Assembly: GCA_016926155.1 (NCBI GenBank)
Contig: JAFGPC010000141.1
Location: 1-33,462, forward strand
Length of the DNA: 33,462 nt
Direction of reading: 5' to 3'
Origin: Sedimentisphaerales bacterium
GTDB taxonomy: Bacteria; Planctomycetota; Phycisphaerae; Sedimentisphaerales; Anaerohalosphaeraceae
The position numbers and the translations under genes were made by a program. Below, one piece after another: positions 18,744 to 26,177 of the stretch. How positions within the stretch are numbered: the stretch's first letter is position 1; the number at the start of each line of letters is the position of its first letter. A model generated the notes under the pieces. That model did not search any database, had not been told where the DNA came from, and saw only the letters and a program-made list of their open reading frames with translations.

Positions 18744-19738
18744 CTGAGGATCATGTGCAATCCAGGCAGGCAAAAAATCATACGTTGAGGAAAATTATTC
18801 AATATGTCCTCCTGCTGTGTTGTGCGCTATATATTATTCGTTTCTTCTGGAAAAATCAGGATTCGATAAAAGCTCTTCTTTCATTACACCTGTGGGCTCT
18901 GGGAATGTTGGCTGTTCTTTCTGTAATTTCCCTGTTTCTACAAAGCTTCCGCCAGCGCATTGTCCTTCATAAAGTCAGTGCGGTTCATGTCCCTTATGTG
19001 CAGTGGTTTCGCATTTTCATCCTGGGCACATTTCTCAATCGTGTTTTTTCCCAGTTTGGCAATGTCTACCGCGGAATTCGGCTGAAAAAAGAATATAGCA
19101 TTTCTTACACGCGCTATATCAGCATCTATGTCTCCTTTAGCTGGCTCGATACGACTCTGAGTCTACTGGTCGCCATGGCTGTTATTGGTCTTTTGGATCC
19201 ATCCCTACGGATTGGTGGTTTTCCTGCCGTCTGGTTGTTATTGGCCCTTGCCGTTGCAGTCGCTCTGATTCCTCTTGTCCTTCATGGCCTGGCTTTGTTC
19301 TTCAGGACTCGAATTCGATATTGTTCCTGGCTTCAATCCAGATTGGGCCAGGTACTGCATGTGACCGTCTCAAGTGCCTCGGATCCGCTGTATCTGGCCA
19401 AAGTCGCCCTGACTGGTCTGCTTTCATTTACCTTGACGTTGAGCCTGTTTTATCTCAGTTTCAGGGCCCTTGGTGTGCAGGTTCCCTGGCCGGTCCTGGC
19501 CCTGTTCTGTGTGATCATGAAGTTCAGTAATCAGATCGTTCTGACTCCCGGCAATCTGGGTGTACGCGAGTTGGCCTATGGTATCTTGGGGGAATTAGCC
19601 GGCGTCGGTATGGCCCAGGCCCTGCTGGTATCGATCATTACTCGGATCATGACCACGGTCGTCATCATCCTGATGGGTATTGCCTTCGGCGGTCTGGGTC
19701 TCCTGTTCCAACGTGGTCAGTATGATACGAATGATTGA
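18740..19738 (+). CDS. Flippase-like integral membrane protein (LPG_synthase_TM/UPF0104 family)
   Basis: The 332-residue product is strongly hydrophobic with about eight membrane segments. The family pattern includes the early QSFRQRIVL segment, FLNRVFSQFGNVYRG, and the late PGNLGVRELAYG motif typical of the AglD/UPF0104 group, related to the membrane half of lysylphosphatidylglycerol synthase. Such proteins are often linked to lipid or glycan transfer and flipping. The start is GTG 18740, overlapping the DUF354 stop codon, with GGAAAGGA 6 bases upstream; the longer ORF from 18617 would begin inside the preceding gene. The coupling suggests that both act on the same lipid-linked glycan; this is inference. 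Confidence 0.82.
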   Translation: MTEDHVQSRQAKNHTLRKIIQYVLLLCCALYIIRFFWKNQDSIKALLSLHLWALGMLAVLSVISLFLQSFRQRIVLHKVSAVHVPYVQWFRIFILGTFLNRVFSQFGNVYRGIRLKKEYSISYTRYISIYVSFSWLDTTLSLLVAMAVIGLLDPSLRIGGFPAVWLLLALAVAVALIPLVLHGLALFFRTRIRYCSWLQSRLGQVLHVTVSSASDPLYLAKVALTGLLSFTLTLSLFYLSFRALGVQVPWPVLALFCVIMKFSNQIVLTPGNLGVRELAYGILGELAGVGMAQALLVSIITRIMTTVVIILMGIAFGGLGLLFQRGQYDTND

Positions 19739-19836
19739 TATACGTTAATTTCCCGTTCCAGATCACATCACGTCTGATAGCACTAGAATGGAAGTTGATA
19801 CATCACATCAGCAGGCTATTTTGTGTGGAGGCTTTG

Positions 19837-20943
19837 TTACTTAAGCCATTCCCCGGCGAAGGTAAGAAAGTCGTTCATATCGACAGAATGGTCTCCGTTG
19901 GTGTCGGAAAGCAAAAACGGTTTATCAGTGGGGACCATAAGAAACGGCTGTTGAGCCCCGTTGATATAACCGCAGCCGAGGATGGCGCCGTTGTTGGTGA
20001 GATGAAACCAGGGGAAAATATCCTGGCCATAGGGGATCATCAACTCCCAGCCGGAATTGCGTTCGATCAATTCTTGCAGACGCAGGATACGACCGTCATA
20101 CCAGAGGACCAGCGGCCGATAACCGGTTTTCGTTTCCGCCCAACCGAGGATAAGATCATCATCATTGACGGCAAAGGCCTGACTCTGATTGCCTCCCAGT
20201 GTACCCAGGTCATGGATCTGATCATTGTGCCAGAGACATGCATGCTGATAGCCGTTTTCAATTTCTGCCCAGCCGACAATCATACCCTCACGGTTGATAC
20301 TGAAAGCCATGCTTTCTTCCCCTCCAAGCGTGCCCAGATCAATCATGGATTGGTCTTGCCGGACAAACGCGTGCTTATTCCCTTCTGCGGTTTTCGAATA
20401 GCCAATGGGTATACCTGATTCGTTGATATCAAACGCCTCGCCATAGTCTCCGCCAAGCGTGCCAAGATCGACAATCTGTCCGTTTTCCCATAGAAAAGGC
20501 CGACTCTCATTGCCGTTACCAGTGCTGGAGCGGCCGACGATCTGATTCTGGTCATTAATCGTGTAAGCGATGGAACTTTCTCCACCAAGCGTGCCCAGAC
20601 TGGTCAGTGTGCTGCCGTTCCAGAATTGTGCACTGCCTATGGATCCACCCACTGTGAATCCGTGGTTATTAATGGCATGAACATGTGCCTTGCCGAAAGG
20701 TCCCTCCTGGAAAGGCACATCTTGCTTGGTCCCATCCTGCCAGATATATGCATTGACTAGGTCCATGCCAAAGTTTGGACCACAGATTTGCAGAGATTCA
20801 TTGATCCCGCCCGGCGCTTCAGCCACACCCCGTGGGGGATAATCCGGCAGACGGATGTCATAGTATGTGACATGTTCCTCCGCCAGAACGATCGAGATTG
20901 TCAAAGCAATATAAATACCGATGATATAACAGTTACGATTCAT
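19837..20943 (-). CDS. Secreted HAF-repeat protein with C-terminal dockerin-like EF-hand
   Basis: The 368-residue product starts with a signal peptide (hydrophobic residues about 6-20, then LAEE). It contains at least four HAF-type repeats with the consensus LGTLGG, a variable stretch, then A..IN..G.IVGW. These repeats are common in exported planctomycete and proteobacterial proteins; their function is unknown. The C-terminus has one EF-hand-like calcium loop (DTNGDHSVDMNDF) followed by FAGEWLK, the single dockerin-like tail frequent on Phycisphaerae exported proteins. ATG 20943 is chosen because AGGGGAA lies about 7 bases upstream; the ORF itself is open to 21018. It is convergent with the flippase-like gene, with 98 bases between them and no clear terminator. 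Confidence 0.85.
   Translation of the reverse strand: MNRNCYIIGIYIALTISIVLAEEHVTYYDIRLPDYPPRGVAEAPGGINESLQICGPNFGMDLVNAYIWQDGTKQDVPFQEGPFGKAHVHAINNHGFTVGGSIGSAQFWNGSTLTSLGTLGGESSIAYTINDQNQIVGRSSTGNGNESRPFLWENGQIVDLGTLGGDYGEAFDINESGIPIGYSKTAEGNKHAFVRQDQSMIDLGTLGGEESMAFSINREGMIVGWAEIENGYQHACLWHNDQIHDLGTLGGNQSQAFAVNDDDLILGWAETKTGYRPLVLWYDGRILRLQELIERNSGWELMIPYGQDIFPWFHLTNNGAILGCGYINGAQQPFLMVPTDKPFLLSDTNGDHSVDMNDFLTFAGEWLK
20193..20600 (-). repeat. HAF repeats inside the secreted protein gene
   Basis: Four related DNA segments encode the LGTLGG cores. They lie near 20193-20215, 20319-20340, 20450-20472 and 20578-20600, spaced about 126-131 bases (42-44 residues). The copies are diverged at DNA level, so this is an old protein repeat, not a recent tandem duplication. 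Confidence 0.8.
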
Positions 20944-21081
20944 AGTAATTCCCCTGAAAAGTGGACCTGAACTGTTTTTATCCCAGGAGACAAATCTTGC
21001 TGTCTTTTCCAGATTCATCGACGGAGAGAATATCGAGTCATTAATCTGTATCTGAATTAGCGGCGGTTGGAAGAAAAGGAT

Positions 21082-21915
21082 TCACAATTTTGCACCGCAG
21101 TGCTTACAGTGGGTTGCATCCGAATCATGACCTTCCAGAGAGCACTGGGGGCAGGCCTGTCGTGAGACAGTCCCCTCCTTGCGGGTTTCTTCGGCCAGGT
21201 GGACGGTGACAATGCCGGTAGGCACGGCAATGATCGAATAGCCCAGAATCATGATGCCGGAAGCCAGCAACTGCCCCAGCGGTGTTTGCGGGCTGATATC
21301 ACCATACCCGACGGTTGTCAAGGTCACAATAGCCCAATAAACGCTCTTGGGGATACTGGTAAAGCCGTATTTCGGGCCCTCAATCAGGTAAAGCAGCGAT
21401 CCCAGAATCACTACCATCGTCAAAACGGTAAACAGAAACACGAAAATCTTTCGCCGGGACGCCAGCAAGGCCTGCTTGAGCACTCGGGCCTCTTGCATAC
21501 AGGCGCCCAGTTTGAGAATTCGGAAAATTCGCAGAACCCGCAGAATACGCACAATCAGCAGATAACGCGTCCCGGGCAGCAGCAGACTGACATAGGTAGG
21601 TGCAATTGCCAGCAGGTCCACTAGGCCGAAAAAGCTAGCTGCGTACCTGCTCGGTCGACCTACGCAGAGCAAGCGTAGAATATATTCGACTGTGAATAGG
21701 ATTGTGAAAAACCATTCGGCCACCTGCAGGACAGAACCGGCCTTGTCACGAATCGAGGCGACACTGTCGAGCATGACCACGGCAACACTGGCTACAATGT
21801 TAATAATTAGAATCACATCGAACCACTTACCCGCCGGAGTATCAGTTTCAAAGATGACTTCAAATAACACCTTTCGCCAGCCTGAAACAGTCCGTTTGTC
21901 CTGCTTTTGAAACAT
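21082..21915 (-). CDS. Six-TM voltage-gated-type potassium channel with C-terminal zinc ribbon
   Basis: The 277-residue protein is a Kv-like ion channel. Membrane segments begin near residue 33. An S4-like helix at about 117-135 has Arg or Lys at every third position (R117, R123, R126, R129, R132, K135). The pore loop holds the potassium filter TTVGYGD (200-206). After the last helix, a short linker leads to a zinc ribbon with CPQC at 255-258 and CKHC at 270-273. ATG 21915 is chosen because AAGGAG lies about 10 bases upstream; the ORF extends to 21978 without a better site. The zinc ribbon is the unusual part and may sense metal or bind a partner. Confidence 0.9.
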   Translation of the reverse strand: MFQKQDKRTVSGWRKVLFEVIFETDTPAGKWFDVILIINIVASVAVVMLDSVASIRDKAGSVLQVAEWFFTILFTVEYILRLLCVGRPSRYAASFFGLVDLLAIAPTYVSLLLPGTRYLLIVRILRVLRIFRILKLGACMQEARVLKQALLASRRKIFVFLFTVLTMVVILGSLLYLIEGPKYGFTSIPKSVYWAIVTLTTVGYGDISPQTPLGQLLASGIMILGYSIIAVPTGIVTVHLAEETRKEGTVSRQACPQCSLEGHDSDATHCKHCGAKL

Positions 21916-22120
21916 ACCGATAAACTCCTTTGTGTTTGTGATTATCGGGCCTTTTCCCGGCAAAGCGAAAAAAGCCAATCAACATACTTAAACGACAGGA
22001 TGGGGTGAAGACAAGTGCTTTTTAATCCTTACTGGTTTTTTCTTGGGCAGACGCTTTTTAAAAAGAGGGGGATTGGATCGGGATTTTTACAAATATCGTG
22101 TTGTGAATTGATGGAAAGCA

Positions 22121-22149
22121 TTGACAAGGCCCAAATGGATGGGTAGATT
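22121..22149 (+). promoter_or_regulatory. Sigma-70-type promoter for tRNA-His
   Basis: TTGACA (22121-22126) is followed by a 17-base spacer and TAGATT (22144-22149). This near-consensus promoter would start transcription about 40 bases before the tRNA. Confidence 0.65.
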
Positions 22150-22195
22150 AACGCTTTGGCGGAAAGGGCTTGTGATTATCGGCCCACCGCGGGAC

Positions 22196-22270
22196 GGTGG
22201 ATGTAGCTCAGTCGGCTAGAGCACCAGATTGTGGTTCTGGGGGTCGCGGGTTCAAGTCCCGTCATCCACC
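22196..22270 (+). tRNA. tRNA-His (anticodon GTG)
   Basis: The sequence folds as a full cloverleaf. The acceptor pairs GTGGATG (22197-22203) with CATCCAC (22263-22269). The D stem is GCTC/GAGC. The anticodon stem CCAGA/TCTGG encloses loop TTGTGGT with anticodon GTG at 22231-22233. The T loop is TTCAAGT. A G at 22196 faces C at 22270, giving the extra G-1:C73 pair that identifies tRNA-His. The 3' CCA is not encoded. Confidence 0.96.
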
Positions 22271-22582
22271 CTTTCGGGGGCAGGGATGGATGATGTAGCA
22301 AGGGAATGCTGTTTGGCATGCCGTGGCGGTGTAAGTATTTAACTCAAAAGGCTTTGCGCTTATTTTGTTCGGTGGGAACAAGCGGTTTTTAGGTTTGGGA
22401 GCTTTAAATCTCTGTAAAAAGGGGTTTTTCGTTCGAAAAATCGGAAAAATGTTCAGCCCCCCAAAGTCTTCGTCCGACATATTTGATGTAACCGACTTAC
22501 TGATAACGATTAAGCGAGATTAATACAGGAGCAGAGCATAACTGTCATAGGAACCTGACCGGTTCCGCAGGAGGCATGTAGT
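22271..22582. other. Intergenic region between tRNA-His and the tailed tubulin-like gene
   Basis: I see no convincing gene in these 312 bases. A 72-codon minus-strand frame here overlaps the tRNA and has no family features. AGGAGG at 22569-22574 is the ribosome binding site of the next gene. A weak TTGATG at 22483-22488 followed by a poor -10 is the only promoter-like sequence noticed. Confidence 0.5.
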
Positions 22583-23104
22583 ATGGCAAAGAAGAAAAAA
22601 GCAGCGAAGAAAAAAGCCACGAAAAAGGCCGCCGGCAAGAAAGCCAAAAAGGCAGTCAAGACAAAAGCCGCGTCCAAGAAAACCGCTAAAAAGAAGGTAA
22701 CCAAAAAAGCGGTGGCAAAAAAAACCGGCAAGGCAAAGAAGAATGCGAAAAAGGCTGAGGCTAAAAAGGCTCCCAAAGTAAAGGCCAAGCCGAAAAAAGC
22801 CGCCAGGAAAAAAGCGGTCAAGAAATCAGCGCCGAAAAAACCTGCCAAAAAGAAAAAAGTTGCTCCTAAGGCCGCCAAAAGAAAAGCCGCGCCGAAGAAA
22901 AAAGCAACGCCTAAGAAAAAGGCCGTCAAAAATGTGGTGAAGAAGAAAAAAGTGGCAAAGAAGAAAACCGCGGCTAAAAAAGCTGTGAAATCCAGAAAGG
23001 TTTCTAAGCCAAAACCGGCACCGAAAAATAAAACAGTCAAAAAAGTCAGCAAAAAGGTGGCCGCTCCAGCCAAAAAAGCCGCCCGTAAACGTGCCGCTAA
23101 ACAC
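22583..23104 (+). repeat. Low-complexity Lys/Ala-coding stretch (H1-like tail)
   Basis: These 174 codons encode an almost uninterrupted mix of KK, KKA, KAA and AKK steps with occasional Pro, Val and Thr. The plus strand is strongly purine-rich, which creates a long spurious Phe/Leu-rich open frame on the minus strand (22510-23283). The repeat units are irregular, so length changes by slippage are plausible between strains. Confidence 0.85.
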
Positions 23105-24268
23105 ATCTCTCCTGTGGGAGAAACCAAAACATCCGTAAAAGTGTCGCGCGATGTATTGCCAGTTCTGGAAATGGAGAGTTTTGAACCGAAGCCGATGATT
23201 GAAGCCGGCGTGGAAGACAGCTTTGTCGGCTCGACGCGATACGCCTGGCTTGGCTCCGGACAATGTGGTGGCCGGCTGGTCAAGGCTTTCTATGACCTGG
23301 GATATAAGAAAGTGATCGCTGCTAACACTACGCACCATGATCTGGATCTGCTGGATATTCCCAAAAACCAGAAGTTTTTGATGGATATCGGGGAACTGGG
23401 TGCAGGCAAGGATATGAGCCGTGGTGCCGAAGCCGTCAGCCAGACACGTCAGGAACTCCTGCACGAAGCCCGACAGAAATTCGGGACTGAAGTCGAACAT
23501 ATTATGGTCTGTTTTGGTGCTGGTGGCGGAACCGGGGGTGGTAGCGCCAGGGAAATCGTAGGCGTGGCTAAGGATTATGCCCGCTCTATTGGCAAAGCCG
23601 ATCCGGCTCGTAGCGTCGGTGTGCTGATGACCCTGCCTACGGTCGGTGAATCCAGCAGTCCTCAGGTTGCCCAGAATGCCTATCAGGTGGCAACCGAGAT
23701 GGGACAACTGGCAATGGAAGGGCAGATCTCACCGTTGATCATTATCGATAACGAGAAAATCAGCAGAATGTATCCCGGCCTGACGGTCAAGGACTTCTGG
23801 CCCAGCATCAATAGCACTGTGGCGACGCTGTTCGATATCTTCAATCGGCTCAGCTCGCTCAGCAGTCCGTATACTTCACTGGATCCGGTCGATTACCAGA
23901 GTATTATTCGGGCCGGCGGCTGTGCGATCATGGGCTTGACCAAGGTTAACGAATACCAGGATCGTTTTGCTCTGTCCAGTGCGGTCCGAAAGAACCTGGC
24001 CAAGACATTGCTGTGTGATGGATACGACTTGGCGACGGCCAAGGTCGCCGGTTGTGCTGTTGTTGGCGGCAAGAGCATGATGGCCACCACGCCGGCATTA
24101 CAGGATAACATCAACTATGCATTTGATGTCCTGGCCGATATCACGGGCAATGCGACGATCCATCGTGGGATTTACGAGGATCAGCGCAACAGCCTTCGGG
24201 TGTACACGGTCATCGGCGGGCTGGATTTCCCCGCTGAAAGGATCGAGCAGCTAATAACGCCCGCGTAA
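22583..24268 (+). CDS. FtsZ/tubulin-superfamily GTPase with histone-H1-like lysine-rich N-terminal tail
   Basis: The 561-residue protein has two parts. Residues 1-174 are a low-complexity Lys/Ala tail (79 Lys, 5 Arg, one Glu, no Asp), like eukaryotic H1 and chlamydial Hc-type DNA-binding tails. Residues about 220-555 are a full FtsZ/tubulin domain. T1 reads GSGQCGGRL (224-232), T2 AANTTHHDL, T3 GAGKDMSRG, and T4, the tubulin signature, GAGGGTGGGS (312-321). T6 is IIIDNEKI and the T7 loop LDPVDY keeps both acidic residues. The C-terminal half matches the FtsZ_C region (GIYEDQRNSLRVYTVIGG). No FtsZ C-terminal docking peptide is present. AGGAGG lies 8 bases before the ATG. GTP binding and polymerisation are expected from the family; the cellular role is unknown. 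DNA binding by the tail is inference. Confidence 0.87.
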   Translation: MAKKKKAAKKKATKKAAGKKAKKAVKTKAASKKTAKKKVTKKAVAKKTGKAKKNAKKAEAKKAPKVKAKPKKAARKKAVKKSAPKKPAKKKKVAPKAAKRKAAPKKKATPKKKAVKNVVKKKKVAKKKTAAKKAVKSRKVSKPKPAPKNKTVKKVSKKVAAPAKKAARKRAAKHISPVGETKTSVKVSRDVLPVLEMESFEPKPMIEAGVEDSFVGSTRYAWLGSGQCGGRLVKAFYDLGYKKVIAANTTHHDLDLLDIPKNQKFLMDIGELGAGKDMSRGAEAVSQTRQELLHEARQKFGTEVEHIMVCFGAGGGTGGGSAREIVGVAKDYARSIGKADPARSVGVLMTLPTVGESSSPQVAQNAYQVATEMGQLAMEGQISPLIIIDNEKISRMYPGLTVKDFWPSINSTVATLFDIFNRLSSLSSPYTSLDPVDYQSIIRAGGCAIMGLTKVNEYQDRFALSSAVRKNLAKTLLCDGYDLATAKVAGCAVVGGKSMMATTPALQDNINYAFDVLADITGNATIHRGIYEDQRNSLRVYTVIGGLDFPAERIEQLITPA

Positions 24269-24287
24269 AGCGCAGGTACTTTGTAAC

Positions 24288-24322
24288 AATCGCCGGTAGT
24301 TTTCGCTATCGGCGATTTTTTT
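24288..24322 (+). terminator. Rho-independent terminator after the tailed tubulin-like gene
   Basis: AATCGCCGGTAG (24288-24299) pairs with CTATCGGCGATT (24306-24317) over 12 base pairs, with one G-T pair and a 6-base loop. It runs into a T-tract ending at 24322. It lies 20 bases after the stop codon and implies that the second paralogue has its own promoter. Confidence 0.9.
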
Positions 24323-24566
24323 ATGCGCTGTATACGTCCGATAATCCAAAAAGTCGTTGATTGGGATCATGTCCAACAGAATTACTCCCTGTAGCAGATT
24401 GTATAGACTGGGCAAGATAGGGGGATTGTGAGCAACAGGAGGATATAACCGAAAAACCGGTCATGTTAAGCGATTTCCTTGCCGAAAGCACACTAACAGT
24501 ACGTCGGATATCGAGATGGACGCATTGCGCCCCTTGGAATAAGGGAGCGGTGGTTTTCGGAATTCT

Positions 24567-25748
24567 ATGGGTAGAACAGCAACGAAAAGTCAAAAACGGG
24601 CCAACCGAAAGTCCTCAACGGTGGACCTGCCGGAAAGCATCTCTCCATCGTTGGAACTGGAGCGGGCATCCGCAGCATGTAAGGTCAGTCGCGGTGTGGA
24701 AAATCGCTGTGCCGGATCGATTAACTTTGCCTGGCTCGGTTCAGGTCAGTGTGGTGGTCGGCTTGTTAAGACCTTTTATGATCTGGGATATCACAAGGCC
24801 ATGGCCCTGAATACCACCCAACGGGATCTGGACCATTTAAGTGTGCCGAAAAAACACAAGTTCCTGATGGATATCGGCTCCGAAGGTGCCGGCAAGGATA
24901 TGAACCGTGGCCGGGAAGCGGCGAGTCTTTACAACCAGCAGATTCTCCACGAGATAGAGCAGATTTTCGGAGGGGATGTGGATCATATCATGGTCTGTTT
25001 CGGCGCCGGCGGGGGCACCGGAAGCGGCAGTGCAACCGGCCTGATCGAGATTGCTCAGCAGTATGCCCGCTATATCGGCCTGCGCAATCCCTGCCGCAGC
25101 GTAGGGGCGTTGATGACCCTTCCGACCAATGGCGAAGCCGGCAGCCCCCGCGTGGCTGAAAATGCTTATACGATCGCCAGTGAACTGGCCGTGCTGGCCT
25201 GGCAAAACAAGATCAGCCCGCTGCTGATCGTCGATAACGACAAGATCAGCAAACTGCACCCGAACCTGACAGTCAAGCAATTCTGGCCGACGATCAATCG
25301 GACCGTGGGCGAATTGTTCGATATTTTCAATCGACTCACTTACCTGCCCAGCGAATATACCGCGTTCGATCCTACGGACTATTACAGTATCATTTCCGCC
25401 GGGGGCTGTACGATCATGGGCGTAACCTGCGTGCGCGACTTCAAGAACAAGTTTGCCATCTCAAGAGCAATCAAGGAGAACCTGCAGGATACGCTATTGA
25501 CCAGTGACTTTGACCTGAGCCGGGCCAAAGTCGCTGGCAGCATTATCGTCGGCGGAAAAAAGATGATGGGGACGATTCCCGGCCTGCAGGATGCCATCAA
25601 CTACGGCTTCGATGTGCTGGCCGACATTACCGGCCAGGCGACCGTCCATCGCGGCATCTACGAAGACAAACGTGAAGCCCTTCGCGTCTATACGATCATC
25701 GGGGGGCTTCCCGCTCCCTCCGCCCGCTTGGAACAACTCCGCTCATAA
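24567..25748 (+). CDS. FtsZ/tubulin-superfamily GTPase, tailless paralogue
   Basis: The 393-residue protein is a close paralogue of the preceding gene's globular domain. It keeps T1 GSGQCGGRL (58-66), T2 LNTTQRDL, T3 GAGKDMNRG, T4 GAGGGTGSGS (146-155), T6 IVDNDKI, T7 FDPTDY (267-272) and the FtsZ_C-like GIYEDKREALRVYTIIGG. The N-terminal 50 residues are only mildly basic (MGRTATKSQKRANRKS), like a short remnant of the long tail. ATG 24567 is the only in-frame start after a stop at 24540; its ribosome binding site is weak (GGGAG is about 19 bases away). Tandem tubulin-like pairs can co-polymerise, as BtubA/BtubB do, but that is only a hypothesis here. Confidence 0.87.
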   Translation: MGRTATKSQKRANRKSSTVDLPESISPSLELERASAACKVSRGVENRCAGSINFAWLGSGQCGGRLVKTFYDLGYHKAMALNTTQRDLDHLSVPKKHKFLMDIGSEGAGKDMNRGREAASLYNQQILHEIEQIFGGDVDHIMVCFGAGGGTGSGSATGLIEIAQQYARYIGLRNPCRSVGALMTLPTNGEAGSPRVAENAYTIASELAVLAWQNKISPLLIVDNDKISKLHPNLTVKQFWPTINRTVGELFDIFNRLTYLPSEYTAFDPTDYYSIISAGGCTIMGVTCVRDFKNKFAISRAIKENLQDTLLTSDFDLSRAKVAGSIIVGGKKMMGTIPGLQDAINYGFDVLADITGQATVHRGIYEDKREALRVYTIIGGLPAPSARLEQLRS

Positions 25749-25861
25749 TCTTTTTTGAAGAACGCGGTTATAATATATCTACCGCCGATCTTACATAGTT
25801 TATTGCCTGCTGAATACCTGTCTATCTTCTTTTGCATCAAGCATTTATCACATCCTCTTTA

Positions 25862-25891
25862 TTGACGTGGAAGACGGAGAACCGATATGAT
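25862..25891 (+). promoter_or_regulatory. Promoter upstream of the 46-residue ORF and the propeller-like gene
   Basis: TTGACG (25862-25867), an 18-base spacer and TATGAT (25886-25891) form a good sigma-70-type promoter. A second TATAAT overlaps it at 25891-25896. The nearest downstream start codon with a ribosome binding site is at 25974. Confidence 0.5.
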
Positions 25892-25973
25892 ATAATGTAT
25901 GCTCATCTGATTGACGGCCATGTGATACAGGGAACGGGAAAAGTATAGTATACCCTGATTGAGGAGCGAGTGT

Positions 25974-26114
25974 ATGAGGACTGCGCTACAACGATTCACC
26001 TCTTTTACCTCATTTATAATTCTTATCGGTTTTAGCGGTCCTCTTTGTAGGACTGCAAAGCCTGTATTGTCTGCGATTTCTGCGGTGATTGTTGCGATAG
26101 AGATAAAAGTGTAA
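25974..26114 (+). CDS. Possible 46-residue hydrophobic small protein
   Basis: This ORF is not assigned to any family I recognise. It starts at an ATG with GAGGAG 7 bases upstream (25961-25966), and a promoter-like sequence lies about 80 bases before it. The peptide has two hydrophobic runs, around residues 14-20 (FIILIGF) and 32-44, separated by a short segment with Cys and Arg. It ends with a TAA 63 bases before the start of the propeller-like gene on the same strand. It could be a small membrane peptide, a leader for the gene behind it, or chance. The support is the initiation signals only. Confidence 0.4.
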   Translation: MRTALQRFTSFTSFIILIGFSGPLCRTAKPVLSAISAVIVAIEIKV

Positions 26115-26177
26115 AATAAGAAACGATGATCGGAATAGTTTCATGGATAGTGGCGGAATTTGGGAAGGGAGAAAACA

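Noticed and set aside
22051-22062. CTTTTTAAAAAG palindrome upstream of tRNA-His
   Set aside because: It is a short A/T palindrome with no second copy or gene context to suggest an operator.
22262-22480. 72-codon minus-strand ORF overlapping tRNA-His
   Set aside because: It begins in the intergenic region, reads into the tRNA 3' end and has no recognisable features.
22510-23283. 257-codon Phe/Leu/Ala-rich minus-strand ORF
   Set aside because: It is the antisense shadow of the Lys/Ala-coding tail; AAG and GCC codons read as CTT and GGC on the other strand, giving a false hydrophobic protein. No start signals were seen.
24463-24810. 115-codon ORF with an upstream AGGAGG
   Set aside because: Most of it overlaps the tubulin-like gene in another frame and its sequence resembles no family. 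I kept only the leader as a finding.
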